DNA of 64,000 nucleotides from Streptomyces odontomachi (GCF_024435355.1 NZ_JAMJWG010000003.1:434001-498000), one strand, 5' to 3'. Numbered from the stretch's first letter, positions 36,404 to 46,201 are shown. Numbers and translations are program-made. Notes: generated from the letters alone by a model not told the origin.

Positions 36404-36931
36404 GTGACTACGCCGCCCCAAGGCCAGAACCCGTTCGCCCAGGGCCAGCCTGCCTACGGTCAGCAGCCCCCGCCGCAGGGCGGCTACGGCTACCCGCCCC
36501 AGCAGGGGCAGCCGGGACCGCAGGGACAGCCCGGGATGCAGCAGCCGCCCTACTTCAACCAGGGTGGCCCCGCCACGATGCCTCCGCCGCAGCGCCCGCG
36601 TAAGAGCTTCAAGAGCATCCTCCGGGTCGCCGGAGCCATTGTCGGCCTCATCGTGATAGTCGGCGGCTGGTACGCCAGCCGGGACGACGCGGACACCGCG
36701 AGTGTGGGCGACTGCATGCACAGGGGCAGCCAGGACGACAACGACCCCGACCTGGAGGTCGTTGACTGCAGTTCCGCGAAGGCCCAGTACACGGTCCTCG
36801 CGAAGATCAAGGGCAACTACGGGGAGCAGACCGCCAACACCAAGTGCAAGGCCGAAGCCCAGGACTACCAGTACGTCTACACCGAGACGGGCGATGGCGA
36901 GGACTTCCTGCTCTGCCTGAAGGACAAGTAG
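36404..36931 (+). CDS. LppU/SCO3897-type membrane-anchored protein
   Basis: 175 residues from the GTG at 36404, preceded by GAGGGGGA. A Pro/Gln/Gly/Tyr-rich cytoplasmic tail of about 60 residues (PPQGGYGYPPQQGQPG) precedes one membrane helix (about residues 74-92, GAIVGLIVIVGGWYASR). The extracytoplasmic domain holds four cysteines (C105, C123, C147 and C171), as in the LppU family. The function is unknown. The upstream longer open frame is not supported. It ends before two parS sites inside palindromes. Confidence 0.82.
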   Translation: MTTPPQGQNPFAQGQPAYGQQPPPQGGYGYPPQQGQPGPQGQPGMQQPPYFNQGGPATMPPPQRPRKSFKSILRVAGAIVGLIVIVGGWYASRDDADTASVGDCMHRGSQDDNDPDLEVVDCSSAKAQYTVLAKIKGNYGEQTANTKCKAEAQDYQYVYTETGDGEDFLLCLKDK

Positions 36932-36973
36932 GAGACGACCTCTCCATCGGGGCCTTCTAGGCGATCAGCACCT

Positions 36974-37017
36974 GAGGGCGGCTGCGATGTTTCACGTGAA
37001 ACATCGCAGCCGCCCTC
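36974..37017. promoter_or_regulatory. parS embedded in a perfect 44-bp palindrome
   Basis: The parS core GTTTCACGTGAAAC is at 36989-37002. Both sides continue the symmetry: GAGGGCGGCTGCGAT to the left pairs with ATCGCAGCCGCCCTC to the right, giving 22-bp arms centred exactly on the parS axis. It lies 43 bases after the LppU-type stop in a convergent gap, so the transcript could form a strong bidirectional terminator stem. Confidence 0.9.
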
Positions 37018-37027
37018 TACGCATGAG

Positions 37028-37053
37028 GGGCATGTTTCACGTGAAACATGCCC
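37028..37053. promoter_or_regulatory. parS embedded in a 26-bp palindrome
   Basis: The parS core is at 37034-37047 with the symmetric extension GGGCAT/ATGCCC. It is 45 bases from the previous parS, centre to centre, before the convergent cca stop. Confidence 0.9.
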
Positions 37054-37140
37054 TCTCCACTCTCCCTCTTCTTCACGGCCCAGCTCGGCGCACTCTCGCC
37101 GAGCTGAGCCGTGCACCCTTGCCGGGCCACACCCTCCGGC

Positions 37141-38610
37141 TCAGCGCGACTGCGCCTCCCACCAATCCTTGAGGGCCTTGACCGCCTCGTCATGTTCCAC
37201 GGGGCCGTTCTCCAGACGCAGCTCCAGCAGGAACTTGTAGGCCTGCCCGACGACCGGACCCGGTTTGACGCCAAGGACCTCCATGATCTGGTTGCCGTCC
37301 AGATCAGGACGGATGGCGTCCAGCTCCTCTTGTTCCTGAAGCTGTGCGATGCGTTCCTCCAGGCCGTCGTAGGCGCGGGAGAGCGCGTTGGCCCGACGCT
37401 TGTTGCGTGTGGTGCAGTCGGAACGCGTCAGCTTGTGGAGCCGGGACAGCAGAGGCCCCGCATCGCGGACGTATCGACGCACGGCGGAGTCCGTCCACTC
37501 ACCGGTGCCGTAGCCGTGGAAGCGCAGATGGAGCTCCACAAGACGAGCGACGTCCTTCACCAGCTCATTGGGGTACTTGAGCGCGGTCATCCGCTTTTTG
37601 GCCATCTTGGCGCCCACCACTTCGTGGTGGTGGAAGGAGACCCGGCCATCCTTCTCGAAGCGGCGAGTCCTGGGCTTGCCGATGTCATGCAGGAGCGCGG
37701 CGAGCCGTAGCGTGAGGTCGGGCCCGTCCTCCTCCAGGGCCATGGCCTGCTCCAGAACGATCAGCGTGTGCTCGTAGACATCCTTGTGTCGGTGGTGCTC
37801 GTCACGTTCCAGGCGCAGCGCCGGAAGCTCGGGCAGGACATGATCGGCAAGGCCGGTGTCCACGAGCAGGGTGAGGCCCTTACGCGGATACGGCGAGAGA
37901 AGCAGCTTGTTCAGTTCCTCCCTGACCCGTTCCGCGGAGACGATCTCGATACGCCCGGCCATCGCCTTCATGGCGGCGACGACCTCCGGGGCCACATCGA
38001 AGTCCAGCTGCGCAGCGAAACGTGCCGCCCGCACCATCCGCAGCGGGTCGTCGGAGAACGATGCCTCGGGGGTGCCGGGAGTCCGCAGTACATGCTCGGC
38101 GAGATCACCGAGGCCACCGTGCGGGTCGATGAACTCCTTCTCGGGCAGGGCCACCGCCATGGCATTCACGGTGAAGTCACGGCGCACGAGGTCTTCCTCG
38201 ATCGAGTCGCCGTAAGAGACCTCCGGCTTGCGCGAGGTCCTGTCGTACGACTCCGAGCGGTAGGTGGTGACCTCGACCTGGAACGTCTGATCGGTACCGT
38301 CGACGTGGCCCCTCTTCTGACAACCGACCGTGCCGAACGCGATCCCCACCTCCCAGACCGCGTCCGCCCATGGCCGGACGATCTTCAGCACGTCCTGGGG
38401 ACGGGCGTCGGTCGTGAAGTCCAGATCGTTGCCCAGCCGGCCCAGGAGAGCATCACGGACCGAGCCACCGACCAGAGCGAGGGAATGCCCGGCGTTCTGG
38501 AAGCGGCGGGCGAGGTCGTCGGCGACAGGGGACACCCGTAGCAGTTCGCTGACCGCGCGGTGCTGCACCTGGCTCAGGGCACTGGGGTTGTCTTCTTTGG
38601 CATTCGGCAC
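37141..38610 (-). CDS. cca: CCA tRNA nucleotidyltransferase
   Basis: 489 residues from the GTG at 38610 (the open frame to 38796 is not supported). It builds or repairs the 3' CCA end of tRNA without a template. The class II nucleotidyltransferase signature is GGSVRDALLGRLGNDLDFTTDA, and further on RRDFTVNAMAV and DPLRMVRAARFAAQLDFD are the neck and RNA-binding motifs. A C-terminal HD domain is marked by LRLAALLHDIGKPRTR. The HD-containing bacterial forms may also have phosphatase activity. It is convergent with the LppU-type gene and divergent from the next one. Confidence 0.95.
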   Translation of the reverse strand: MPNAKEDNPSALSQVQHRAVSELLRVSPVADDLARRFQNAGHSLALVGGSVRDALLGRLGNDLDFTTDARPQDVLKIVRPWADAVWEVGIAFGTVGCQKRGHVDGTDQTFQVEVTTYRSESYDRTSRKPEVSYGDSIEEDLVRRDFTVNAMAVALPEKEFIDPHGGLGDLAEHVLRTPGTPEASFSDDPLRMVRAARFAAQLDFDVAPEVVAAMKAMAGRIEIVSAERVREELNKLLLSPYPRKGLTLLVDTGLADHVLPELPALRLERDEHHRHKDVYEHTLIVLEQAMALEEDGPDLTLRLAALLHDIGKPRTRRFEKDGRVSFHHHEVVGAKMAKKRMTALKYPNELVKDVARLVELHLRFHGYGTGEWTDSAVRRYVRDAGPLLSRLHKLTRSDCTTRNKRRANALSRAYDGLEERIAQLQEQEELDAIRPDLDGNQIMEVLGVKPGPVVGQAYKFLLELRLENGPVEHDEAVKALKDWWEAQSR

Positions 38611-38794
38611 AACAGAAAAGGGTACGGGGCGCAGCTCCGGCCGCGCGCCCCATAAAGCGGTGCGGCGAGGCCCTGCGAGGCCCACCACACCGGCGCGCCC
38701 GGTACCCTGCCCGGACCGGTCCGGGCAACCGCGTGGGACAGCGCGGGGCACTCGGTCACAGCGCGCCTCGTTACCATGCGGGGAGCAACATCCC

Positions 38795-41335
38795 ATGAGC
38801 GCCTACCGGCGCCAGCGGGCGGCAACGACCACTGAACGACGACGAGGAACGGGCGAACGCGTGGCCGAGGCGGCAGACATCCACGGGACAGGTGCCTCAG
38901 CCGCCCGCCGGTGGCTGAGGCGCACCGGCATACTGATCGCCGGAGCACCGCTCCTTACCGGTCTCCTGCTTCCGGCGTCCTCCCCTGCCCTCGCGCAGGA
39001 CACCAGCGGCCATACCGCCGCCCAGGCCCAGGCCGCCCAGAAAACCGCTCCTACCGGGTCGCGCACGGTCGACGTGGCCGTGAACTCGCTCACGCCCAGC
39101 GTGCCGACCCACGGGGACACCCTGACCCTGACCGGCACGCTCACCAACAAGAGCAGGCACACGGTGACCGACGCGTCCCTGGCACTGCGGGTGGGGCCCG
39201 CTTTGGAGGGGCGGTCGGCGATCGACGGCTTGTCCAAGCGCCCGGGCTTCGGATCAGGCCCCGAGGGCACTCAGGTCGACGGCCCGTACGCGAAGAAGTT
39301 CGCCAAGCTTGCGCCGGGCGTCTCGCAGCCGTTCACCCTGTCCATCCCCGTCAAGAAGCTCGACCTCGGCTCCACCGGCGTCTACCAGCTGGGTGTCGAG
39401 CTCACCGGGCAGACCGCGGCGCAGCCCTGGGAGCAGACACTCGGCATCGAGCGGACCGTGCTGCCGTGGCAGCCCGACGCCGCGTCCACCAAGACGAAGA
39501 CCACCTATCTGTGGCCGCTCATCTCCGCCACGCACGTCACCGCGGAGACGGGTTCCGACGAGCAGCAGACGCCTGTCTTCCACGACGACTCGCTGGCGAA
39601 GGAGATCGCCCCGGGCGGTCGGCTACAGCAGATGCTGGCCCTGGGCAGCGATCTCGACGTGACCTGGGTCATCGACCCGGACCTGCTGGCCTCGCTCGAC
39701 GCCATGACGAAGAACTACAAGGTGCAGCGCCCCGACGGCACCACGGTGGCCGGCACGAACCAGGCCCTGGCCAAGCAGTGGCTGAACAACCTGGAGAAGG
39801 CGGTATCCGGCAAGAAGGTCGTGGCCCTCCCCTTCGCCGATCCCGACCTGGCTTCACTCGCCCACACCGGCAAGAACGTCTCCGGCTCGCTGGGCCACCT
39901 TCAGGGCGCCACCACGGTGGCCGCCACCACGGTGGAGACGGTGCTCCACGTGAAACCGGACACGGACTTCGCCTGGCCGGTCGACGGCGCCGTCGACCCG
40001 TCCATCGTCGACGTCGCGACCTCCGCGGGCGCTCACAAGGTGATCGCACGCAGCGACAGCTTCCGGGAGTCCGGCCGTCTCGCATACACGCCCACCGCGG
40101 CACGGCCCATCGGCGGTGGGACCACTGCGGTAGTCGCCGACGCCGGGCTCTCGAAGGCCTTCCAAGGCGACATGACCCGCGCCGAGTCCGCCACGCTGGC
40201 CGTGCAGAACTTCCTCGGCCAGAGCCTGATGATCAAGCAACAGGCGCCGGGCACCCCGCGCAGCATCGTCGTCGCTCCGCAGCGCATGCCCACCGCAAGC
40301 CAGGCCCAGACGATGGCGAAGGCGCTGCACGCCTTGCAGGACGGCGGCTGGTCCCAGCCGCAGGACCTCTCGGCGGCGGCCGACGCCAAGCCCGACCCGG
40401 GCGCCAGCACGCACGTCCCGTCGACCCGGTCGTACCCGGCCGCGCTGCGCCGGCAGGAGATGCCCAAGCGGGCCTTCAACGCCATCCAGCACACCGAGCG
40501 CAAGCTGGACGCCTTCAAGGTGATCCTGACGGATGCCTCCCGGGTGGTCACCCCCTTCGGCCGAGCCCTTGATCGGGAGTTGTCGACGTCGTGGCGCGGC
40601 CACGGCACGGACGCCAAGACCTTCCGGGGTGGGGTGGCCTCGTATCTGGGCGGGCTCACCAAGGGCGTGGGCCTGATCGAGAAGTCCGACACCAAGCTCT
40701 CGGGGCGTAGCGCGACCATCCCGGTGACCGTGCAGAACAACCTGGTGCAGGGCGTCGACCATCTGACGCTCCGGCTCACCTCGACCAAGCCGACCCGTCT
40801 CAAGATCGGTGACAAGCCCTACTCCGAGCAGCAGGTGGAGGTCAGCGGCGGGCACAGCCAGTCCCTGAAGTTCACCACCACGGCGAATGCCAATGGACCG
40901 GTGCCGGTGCGGGCCCAGCTGTTCACAGAGGACGGGCAGCCGTACGGGGACCCGGTCACGTTCGACGTGGACGTGACTGAAGTCACTCCCACGGTGATGT
41001 TGGTCATCGCGGGCGGGGTGCTCCTGCTCGTGCTCGCCGGGTTCCGGATGTACACCACGCGCAAGCGTGCGGCGGCCCGGGCGGCCGCAGCAGACGCCCA
41101 GGCGGATGCTTCCACCGCTGCCCAGGACGCACCCGACGCCACCGCCACCGGTGCGACCGAGCGGGCCACCACCGACTCCGACGCCGTCGCCGCGGACCAC
41201 CAGGACACCGTCCACGGGGAGCGGCCGGACCGGCAGCCCGGGGCGACGGGCTCCGGTCACCCGAGTGACCCGGCCGTGGACACCGTTGCGGAAAGCATCG
41301 ACCCGCCCGGCGCGGGTGAGAGAGTGGACCGTTGA
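38795..41335 (+). CDS. Large secreted/membrane protein of the DUF6049 type
   Basis: 846 residues from the ATG at 38795, preceded by GGGAGC. A hydrophobic N-terminal helix with ILIAGAPLLTGLLLPASSPALA is a signal sequence ending in an ALA-type cleavage site. The extracytoplasmic part of about 690 residues has an Ig-like repeat (VNSLTPSVPTHGDTLTLTGTL) followed by an alpha/beta domain. A second Ig-like domain precedes a C-terminal membrane helix (VMLVIAGGVLLLVLAGF), after which a basic, Ala-rich tail is cytoplasmic. It lies directly upstream of murJ (45 bases) and likely belongs with envelope assembly. The function is not known; no catalytic motif was recognised. Confidence 0.85.
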   Translation: MSAYRRQRAATTTERRRGTGERVAEAADIHGTGASAARRWLRRTGILIAGAPLLTGLLLPASSPALAQDTSGHTAAQAQAAQKTAPTGSRTVDVAVNSLTPSVPTHGDTLTLTGTLTNKSRHTVTDASLALRVGPALEGRSAIDGLSKRPGFGSGPEGTQVDGPYAKKFAKLAPGVSQPFTLSIPVKKLDLGSTGVYQLGVELTGQTAAQPWEQTLGIERTVLPWQPDAASTKTKTTYLWPLISATHVTAETGSDEQQTPVFHDDSLAKEIAPGGRLQQMLALGSDLDVTWVIDPDLLASLDAMTKNYKVQRPDGTTVAGTNQALAKQWLNNLEKAVSGKKVVALPFADPDLASLAHTGKNVSGSLGHLQGATTVAATTVETVLHVKPDTDFAWPVDGAVDPSIVDVATSAGAHKVIARSDSFRESGRLAYTPTAARPIGGGTTAVVADAGLSKAFQGDMTRAESATLAVQNFLGQSLMIKQQAPGTPRSIVVAPQRMPTASQAQTMAKALHALQDGGWSQPQDLSAAADAKPDPGASTHVPSTRSYPAALRRQEMPKRAFNAIQHTERKLDAFKVILTDASRVVTPFGRALDRELSTSWRGHGTDAKTFRGGVASYLGGLTKGVGLIEKSDTKLSGRSATIPVTVQNNLVQGVDHLTLRLTSTKPTRLKIGDKPYSEQQVEVSGGHSQSLKFTTTANANGPVPVRAQLFTEDGQPYGDPVTFDVDVTEVTPTVMLVIAGGVLLLVLAGFRMYTTRKRAAARAAAADAQADASTAAQDAPDATATGATERATTDSDAVAADHQDTVHGERPDRQPGATGSGHPSDPAVDTVAESIDPPGAGERVDR

Positions 41336-41380
41336 GCGATGTCGTGGCCGGCCGGCCCGGGACGATGAGGTGGGGTATCC

Positions 41381-43762
41381 ATGAACGCGCCGTACGAGGG
41401 TGACCGCGGCCAGGGCACGGGCGGGCCGTCCGCCGGTGACCCGTACGCCGGCCCGCCCGAGCCCGGCCACTCCGGTGCGCCCGATCCTCACCTGATGCCA
41501 CCGCAGCAGGCCGCCGAGATGTACCCGCCGGACGGCTACGGCCAGGACCCGTACCCCGGGCAGGATGCCTACGGCCAGCACCCGACCGTGCAGGAGCCGG
41601 TGGCCGGGGCGCTGCACGACCACCACACGCGCCCCGTCCCGCCCCCGTACCAGGGCCCGCCACCGTCCTATCGGGGCGATGAGGGGCAGGCCCCGTACCG
41701 GGGCCAGGGCCCGCAGTCGGCCTACCCCGGCTACTCCGGCCAGGAGCCACGACCGCCGTATCCCGGGCCGCCCCCGTCCGGTCAGATCGCCGACCCGCGC
41801 CAGTGGGCCGAAGCCCGGCCTCCGGCACCACAGGCACCACAGGCACCACAGGGCCCCGGGCGCCCCTCAGTACCCTCCGCAGAGCCCGTCCAGGCGCCGT
41901 ACGGTGCCGTGGACGATCCTTTCGGCCCCACAGACCAGGCCGGCCAGGCAGGCGACGAGAGCCACCACCAGGACGCCTTCGCGTATCTGTTCCGGGACCA
42001 GCAGCACGACTCCGGGCGACCCGTCGAGCCCTTCGCCGTCCCGACGCCGGCGACCGAAGCGGCCGGCCAGGGTGAAGCACCCGGCCCGGCCGCCGCGGCC
42101 GCCCCCGCACCGGTTTCCCCGCCGAAGCCACGCGGCAAGGCGTCGAGCCTGCTGAAGTCCAGCGCGGTGATGGCGGCGGGCACCCTGGTCTCCCGTATCA
42201 CCGGCTTCGTCCGCACCATTGTGATCACCGCCGCACTCGGCCCCGGCATGCTCGGCGACAGCTTCACCGTCGCCTACACGCTGCCGACGATGGTGTACAT
42301 CCTCACCGTCGGCGGCGGCCTGAACTCCGTCTTCGTGCCACAGCTGGTGCGCTCCATGAAGGAGGACGAGGACGGCGGCGAGGCCTACGCCAACCGGCTG
42401 CTGACGCTGGTGATGGTCGCCCTCGGTCTGATCACCGTGGTCGTCGTGGTGGCCGCGCCCTGGCTGATCCGTCTACAGTCGCCGACCATCGCGGACGACG
42501 CGGTGGCCAACAGCGTCACCGTCACCTTCGCCCGCTACTGCCTGCCCACCATCTTCTTCATGGGCATCCATGTGGTGATGGGGCAGATCCTCAACGCCCG
42601 CGGCAAGTTCGGCGCGATGATGTGGACTCCGGTCCTCAACAACATCGTGATGATCTTCGCCTTCGGGTCGTTCCTCTGGGTCTACGGCACCTCGGCGCAC
42701 ACCAACATGGACGTACAGACGATCCCGCCGGAGGGCGTGCGGCTGCTCGGCATCGGCACCCTGCTCGGACTCGTCGTCCAGGCGCTGGCCATGATCCCGT
42801 ACCTGCGCGAGGCCGGCTTCCGCTTCCGTCCGCGCTTCGACTGGCGCGGCCACGGCCTCGGCAAGACGATGGCGCTGGCCAAGTGGACGATGCTCTTCGT
42901 GCTCGCCAACCAGGCCGGCCTGATCGTGGTCACCGAGCTGTCCACCGCGGCAGGACATGCCTCCGGCGCGAAGGGTGCTGGTTTCCTCGCGTACACCAAC
43001 GCCCAGCTGATCTGGGCGATGCCGCAGGCCATCATCACCGTCTCGGTGATGGCCGCGCTGCTCCCGCGGCTGTCCCGGGCCGCCGCCGACGGCGACCCGG
43101 GCGCGGTACGCGACGACATCTCCCAGGGGCTGCGCAACTCCGCCGTCGTGATCGTCCCGTTGGCTTTCGCCTTCGTCGCCCTCGGCGTGCCGATGTGCAC
43201 CCTGCTGTACGGCTCCAGCCAAACGGAGGCCGCCAAGTCCATCGGGTACATCCTGATGGCGTTCGGCGTGGGACTGATCCCGTACTCGGTGCAGTACGTC
43301 GTCCTCCGCGGTTTCTACGCGTACGAGGACACCCGCACGCCCTTCTACAACACGGTCATCGTGGCCGTCTGCAACGCCGCAGGGTCGTGGATCTGCTACA
43401 TGGTGCTGCCCGCCCGGTGGGCGGTGACCGGCATGGCGGGGGTGTACGGCCTGGCTTACGCGGTCGGCGTGGGCGTGGCCTGGCGGCGACTGAGCCGGCG
43501 CCTGGGCGGAGACCTGGACGGCACACACGTGCTGCGCAGCTACGCCCGGCTGTCCCTGGCGTCCGTCCCCGCGGCCCTGATCGGTGGAGTGCTCAGCTAT
43601 CTGACCACCCGGACGCTGGGATACGGCGTGCTGGGGTCGATCGCAGCTCTGATCGTGGGTGGCATCGCACTGTTGGCGATCTTCGTACTGGTCGCCCGCA
43701 GGCTGCGCATCCAGGAGCTGAACTCGGTGCTCGGCATGGTCCGCGGCAGACTCGGCCGCTGA
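41381..43762 (+). CDS. murJ: Lipid II flippase MurJ (MviN) with a long cytoplasmic N-terminus
   Basis: 793 residues. MurJ moves the peptidoglycan precursor lipid II to the outer membrane face. Residues 1-265 are Pro/Gly/Tyr/Gln-rich and disordered, unlike the short N-terminus of proteobacterial MurJ. Then 14 hydrophobic helices follow, starting LKSSAVMAAGTLVSRITGFVRTIVI, the family signature. Within them are ALGPGMLGDSFTVAYTLPTM, HVVMGQILNARGKFGAMMWTP and RGFYAYEDTRTPFYNTVIVA. The arginine-rich interior expected for the flippase is present. It sits between the DUF6049-type gene and a pseudokinase gene, which are probably one transcription unit. Confidence 0.95.
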   Translation: MNAPYEGDRGQGTGGPSAGDPYAGPPEPGHSGAPDPHLMPPQQAAEMYPPDGYGQDPYPGQDAYGQHPTVQEPVAGALHDHHTRPVPPPYQGPPPSYRGDEGQAPYRGQGPQSAYPGYSGQEPRPPYPGPPPSGQIADPRQWAEARPPAPQAPQAPQGPGRPSVPSAEPVQAPYGAVDDPFGPTDQAGQAGDESHHQDAFAYLFRDQQHDSGRPVEPFAVPTPATEAAGQGEAPGPAAAAAPAPVSPPKPRGKASSLLKSSAVMAAGTLVSRITGFVRTIVITAALGPGMLGDSFTVAYTLPTMVYILTVGGGLNSVFVPQLVRSMKEDEDGGEAYANRLLTLVMVALGLITVVVVVAAPWLIRLQSPTIADDAVANSVTVTFARYCLPTIFFMGIHVVMGQILNARGKFGAMMWTPVLNNIVMIFAFGSFLWVYGTSAHTNMDVQTIPPEGVRLLGIGTLLGLVVQALAMIPYLREAGFRFRPRFDWRGHGLGKTMALAKWTMLFVLANQAGLIVVTELSTAAGHASGAKGAGFLAYTNAQLIWAMPQAIITVSVMAALLPRLSRAAADGDPGAVRDDISQGLRNSAVVIVPLAFAFVALGVPMCTLLYGSSQTEAAKSIGYILMAFGVGLIPYSVQYVVLRGFYAYEDTRTPFYNTVIVAVCNAAGSWICYMVLPARWAVTGMAGVYGLAYAVGVGVAWRRLSRRLGGDLDGTHVLRSYARLSLASVPAALIGGVLSYLTTRTLGYGVLGSIAALIVGGIALLAIFVLVARRLRIQELNSVLGMVRGRLGR

Positions 43763-43897
43763 GTCCGGAAATGCCGGTATGGCCGGGGTCGGTACAACCA
43801 TCGGCACCCACCGCGTGTCGTGCACAGCGGTGGACTGTGGGCACAATTGGGTTTGGCGTCGAACGGGATCGCAATGGATGGGGAGGCAGGAACCACG

Positions 43898-45940
43898 GTG
43901 GCGGAACGGAGCACGGCTGCCGTAGACGTGGCAGCGGGCGGCGGTGACGAAACGCCATCTGCCGAGGCGGAGAAGGACACGACCGACGGGGTGGCCCAGT
44001 CCCGGAAGCGGGACACCGTGGACACCGCAGCGGACGGCACGGACCGGCCCACCGGATCCGACGGCACCCCAGCCGCCGATCCGACCGACGACACAGCTGA
44101 CAGCACCAGCGAGACAACGGAGCCCCCACAAACGTCGGACAAGCCAGATCCAGATCCAGTCTCCCGAGACACCGACACCGTGGCGATCGGCAGCACCGCT
44201 GCCGAGCCCCTCGAAAGCGCCGAGAAGAAGGTCGACGAGACGACCGACAAGCCGGCGCACGAGGCATCCGACGAGCCGACCGGCAAGCCGGTGGACGAAG
44301 CTGCCGTCGAGACGGCTGTCGGGACGATCGACGCCGAGCCGCACGCCTCCGAGGCAGCGGCTTCCAGCGAGCCCGTGCTGAAGACGCCTCCGGCACCCGA
44401 GCTGCACAGCGGGTACAAGCTCGCCCGGCGCTACCGTCTCGAGGAGTGCGTCACCCGACTGGACGGATTCAGCAGCTGGCGTGCCGTGGACGAGAAACTC
44501 CGCCGGGCCGTCGGTGTCCACCTGCTCCTCGCGGAGCACCCTCGGGCGCGTTCGGTGCTGGCCGCCGCGCGGTCTTCCGCTCTGCTGGGCGACCCCCGCT
44601 TCGTCCAGGTCCTCGACGCCGTGGAGGAGAACGACCTCGTCTACGTCGTCCACGAGTGGCTGCCGGACGCCACCGAGCTGACGGCGCTGCTCGCCTCCGG
44701 TCCGCTCGAGGTGCACGATGCCTACCAGATGGTGACCCAGGTGACGCAGGCCATGACGGCCGCCCACCGCGAGGGCCTGGCACATCTGCGGCTCACCCCG
44801 AGTGCCGTACTGCGCACCTCGACCGGCCAATGGCGGGTGCGTGGCCTCGCGGTCAACGCCGCCCTCCGAGGCATCACCTCCACCACACCACAGCGCACGG
44901 ACACCGAGGCGATCGGCGCCCTGCTGTACGCCGCCCTCACCCGGCGCTGGCCCTACGAGAACGACGCCTACGGCCTGTCCGGGCTACCCAAGGGCGTCGG
45001 ACTCATCGCCCCCGACCAGGTACGGGCGGGAGTGCACCGCGGGCTGTCACAGCTCGCCATGCGCGCCCTGGTCAACGACGGCGCGACGGCTTCCCGGCAG
45101 GAGCCGCCCTGCACCACTCCGGAGGAGCTCCTGGAGGCGGTCTCCGCGATGCCGCGGATCCCACCGCCGGAGCCCGCTTTCACCCCGCCGCCCGAGTACC
45201 GCAGCACCACGTACCAGCAAGGCGTCTACGGCCGGACGCCCACGGCTGGTGTCCCCGGTTCGCCGGTGGTGGTCACACCGCCGCCGCCGCTCCAGAGCAG
45301 GACCGGCAGGGTCCTCAAGTGGGGGGTGTCGGCACTGTTGATCGTGGCGCTCGGCCTCGGCAGCTGGCAGCTCGCGGAAGCGCTGATGGAACGGGGCAAC
45401 GACTCCGGGCATCCGCACGGCACCAGTGAGGGCGTCGGCGGTTCGGGCAAGAAGACCACCGCCGGAAAGCCCCTCAAGATCGACAGGGCCAAGGAGTTCG
45501 AGCCCAGCGGGAGCGGCATCAGCGAGGACAAGGTCGGGAAGGCCATCGACAGCAACCCGGACACGGCCTGGGTGACACCCAGCTACTACAACTACGCGAA
45601 CTTCGGCAGGCTATCCGCCCGCAAGGACGGTAGCGGCATCGTCGTCGACCTGGGCCGCGTCCAGGAGGTCACCGGCTTCGATCTCGCCCTGTACCGGAGT
45701 GGCCAGAAACTGGAGGTCCTGGCCGCCGATTCCGGTGCCTCGAACCCCAGCGTGTTGAGTGACTTCCCCCAGCGTCTCACCAGGTTGGACACCGTGGGGT
45801 CAGCGCTCAAGAAGAGCCTGAGCAAGCCAGTGCGCACCAGGTACGTACTGATCCACATCACCTCCCTCCCTCCGGAGTCACAGAACCAATATCGTGGAGG
45901 AATTTCCGAGATAAAGGTCTTGGGCAGGCCTTCCGAATAG
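43898..45940 (+). CDS. Membrane pseudokinase with an extracytoplasmic domain (MviN-KD-like)
   Basis: 680 residues from the GTG at 43898 (GGGAGG upstream); an ATG at 43874 is an alternative. The first 170 residues are acidic and low complexity. A kinase-like fold follows: YKLARRYRLEECVTRLDGFSSW, DLVYVVHEWLPDATELTALLASG and AHREGLAHLRLTPSAVLR. The catalytic HRD is HLR and the DFG position reads RGL, so it is a pseudokinase. One membrane helix (about residues 475-495) leads to an outer beta-rich domain with DSNPDTAWVTPSYYNY, resembling F5/8-type C (discoidin) domains. In M. tuberculosis the MurJ homologue MviN carries such a pseudokinase and outer domain fused; here they are a separate gene just after murJ. 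Confidence 0.85.
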   Translation: MAERSTAAVDVAAGGGDETPSAEAEKDTTDGVAQSRKRDTVDTAADGTDRPTGSDGTPAADPTDDTADSTSETTEPPQTSDKPDPDPVSRDTDTVAIGSTAAEPLESAEKKVDETTDKPAHEASDEPTGKPVDEAAVETAVGTIDAEPHASEAAASSEPVLKTPPAPELHSGYKLARRYRLEECVTRLDGFSSWRAVDEKLRRAVGVHLLLAEHPRARSVLAAARSSALLGDPRFVQVLDAVEENDLVYVVHEWLPDATELTALLASGPLEVHDAYQMVTQVTQAMTAAHREGLAHLRLTPSAVLRTSTGQWRVRGLAVNAALRGITSTTPQRTDTEAIGALLYAALTRRWPYENDAYGLSGLPKGVGLIAPDQVRAGVHRGLSQLAMRALVNDGATASRQEPPCTTPEELLEAVSAMPRIPPPEPAFTPPPEYRSTTYQQGVYGRTPTAGVPGSPVVVTPPPPLQSRTGRVLKWGVSALLIVALGLGSWQLAEALMERGNDSGHPHGTSEGVGGSGKKTTAGKPLKIDRAKEFEPSGSGISEDKVGKAIDSNPDTAWVTPSYYNYANFGRLSARKDGSGIVVDLGRVQEVTGFDLALYRSGQKLEVLAADSGASNPSVLSDFPQRLTRLDTVGSALKKSLSKPVRTRYVLIHITSLPPESQNQYRGGISEIKVLGRPSE

Positions 45941-46201
45941 CCAGACCGGGCCGGTGCACGGTTTCTTTCGGATCCGTCCCACCCGTAGAATTCTGGCCGC
46001 TCCCGCTGGTCCCCAGGGTGGGGACGCACGCCGTCAGGGCGCCTGAGATGCGGGCTCGGCCCGTCCGCAAAGCCAGAACTGGCTAAGAAATGGTCCAGGA
46101 GTCAACGGCTTCTGGGCCTTTTCCTTTGCAGCACAGCCCTGCCGTTTACAGCCACCTGGGCCGCCTATATTCTGAGCGCCCTGGACGGCATAGGGGGCAC
46201 G

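Noticed and set aside
39945..39957. GCTCCACGTGAAAC in the DUF6049-type gene as a parS site
   Set aside because: It has two mismatches to the 14-base core and lies in coding sequence; it is most likely chance.
42473..44830. 785-residue minus-strand ORF over murJ and the pseudokinase
   Set aside because: It is antisense to two clear genes and made of His/Gln/Arg-rich sequence.
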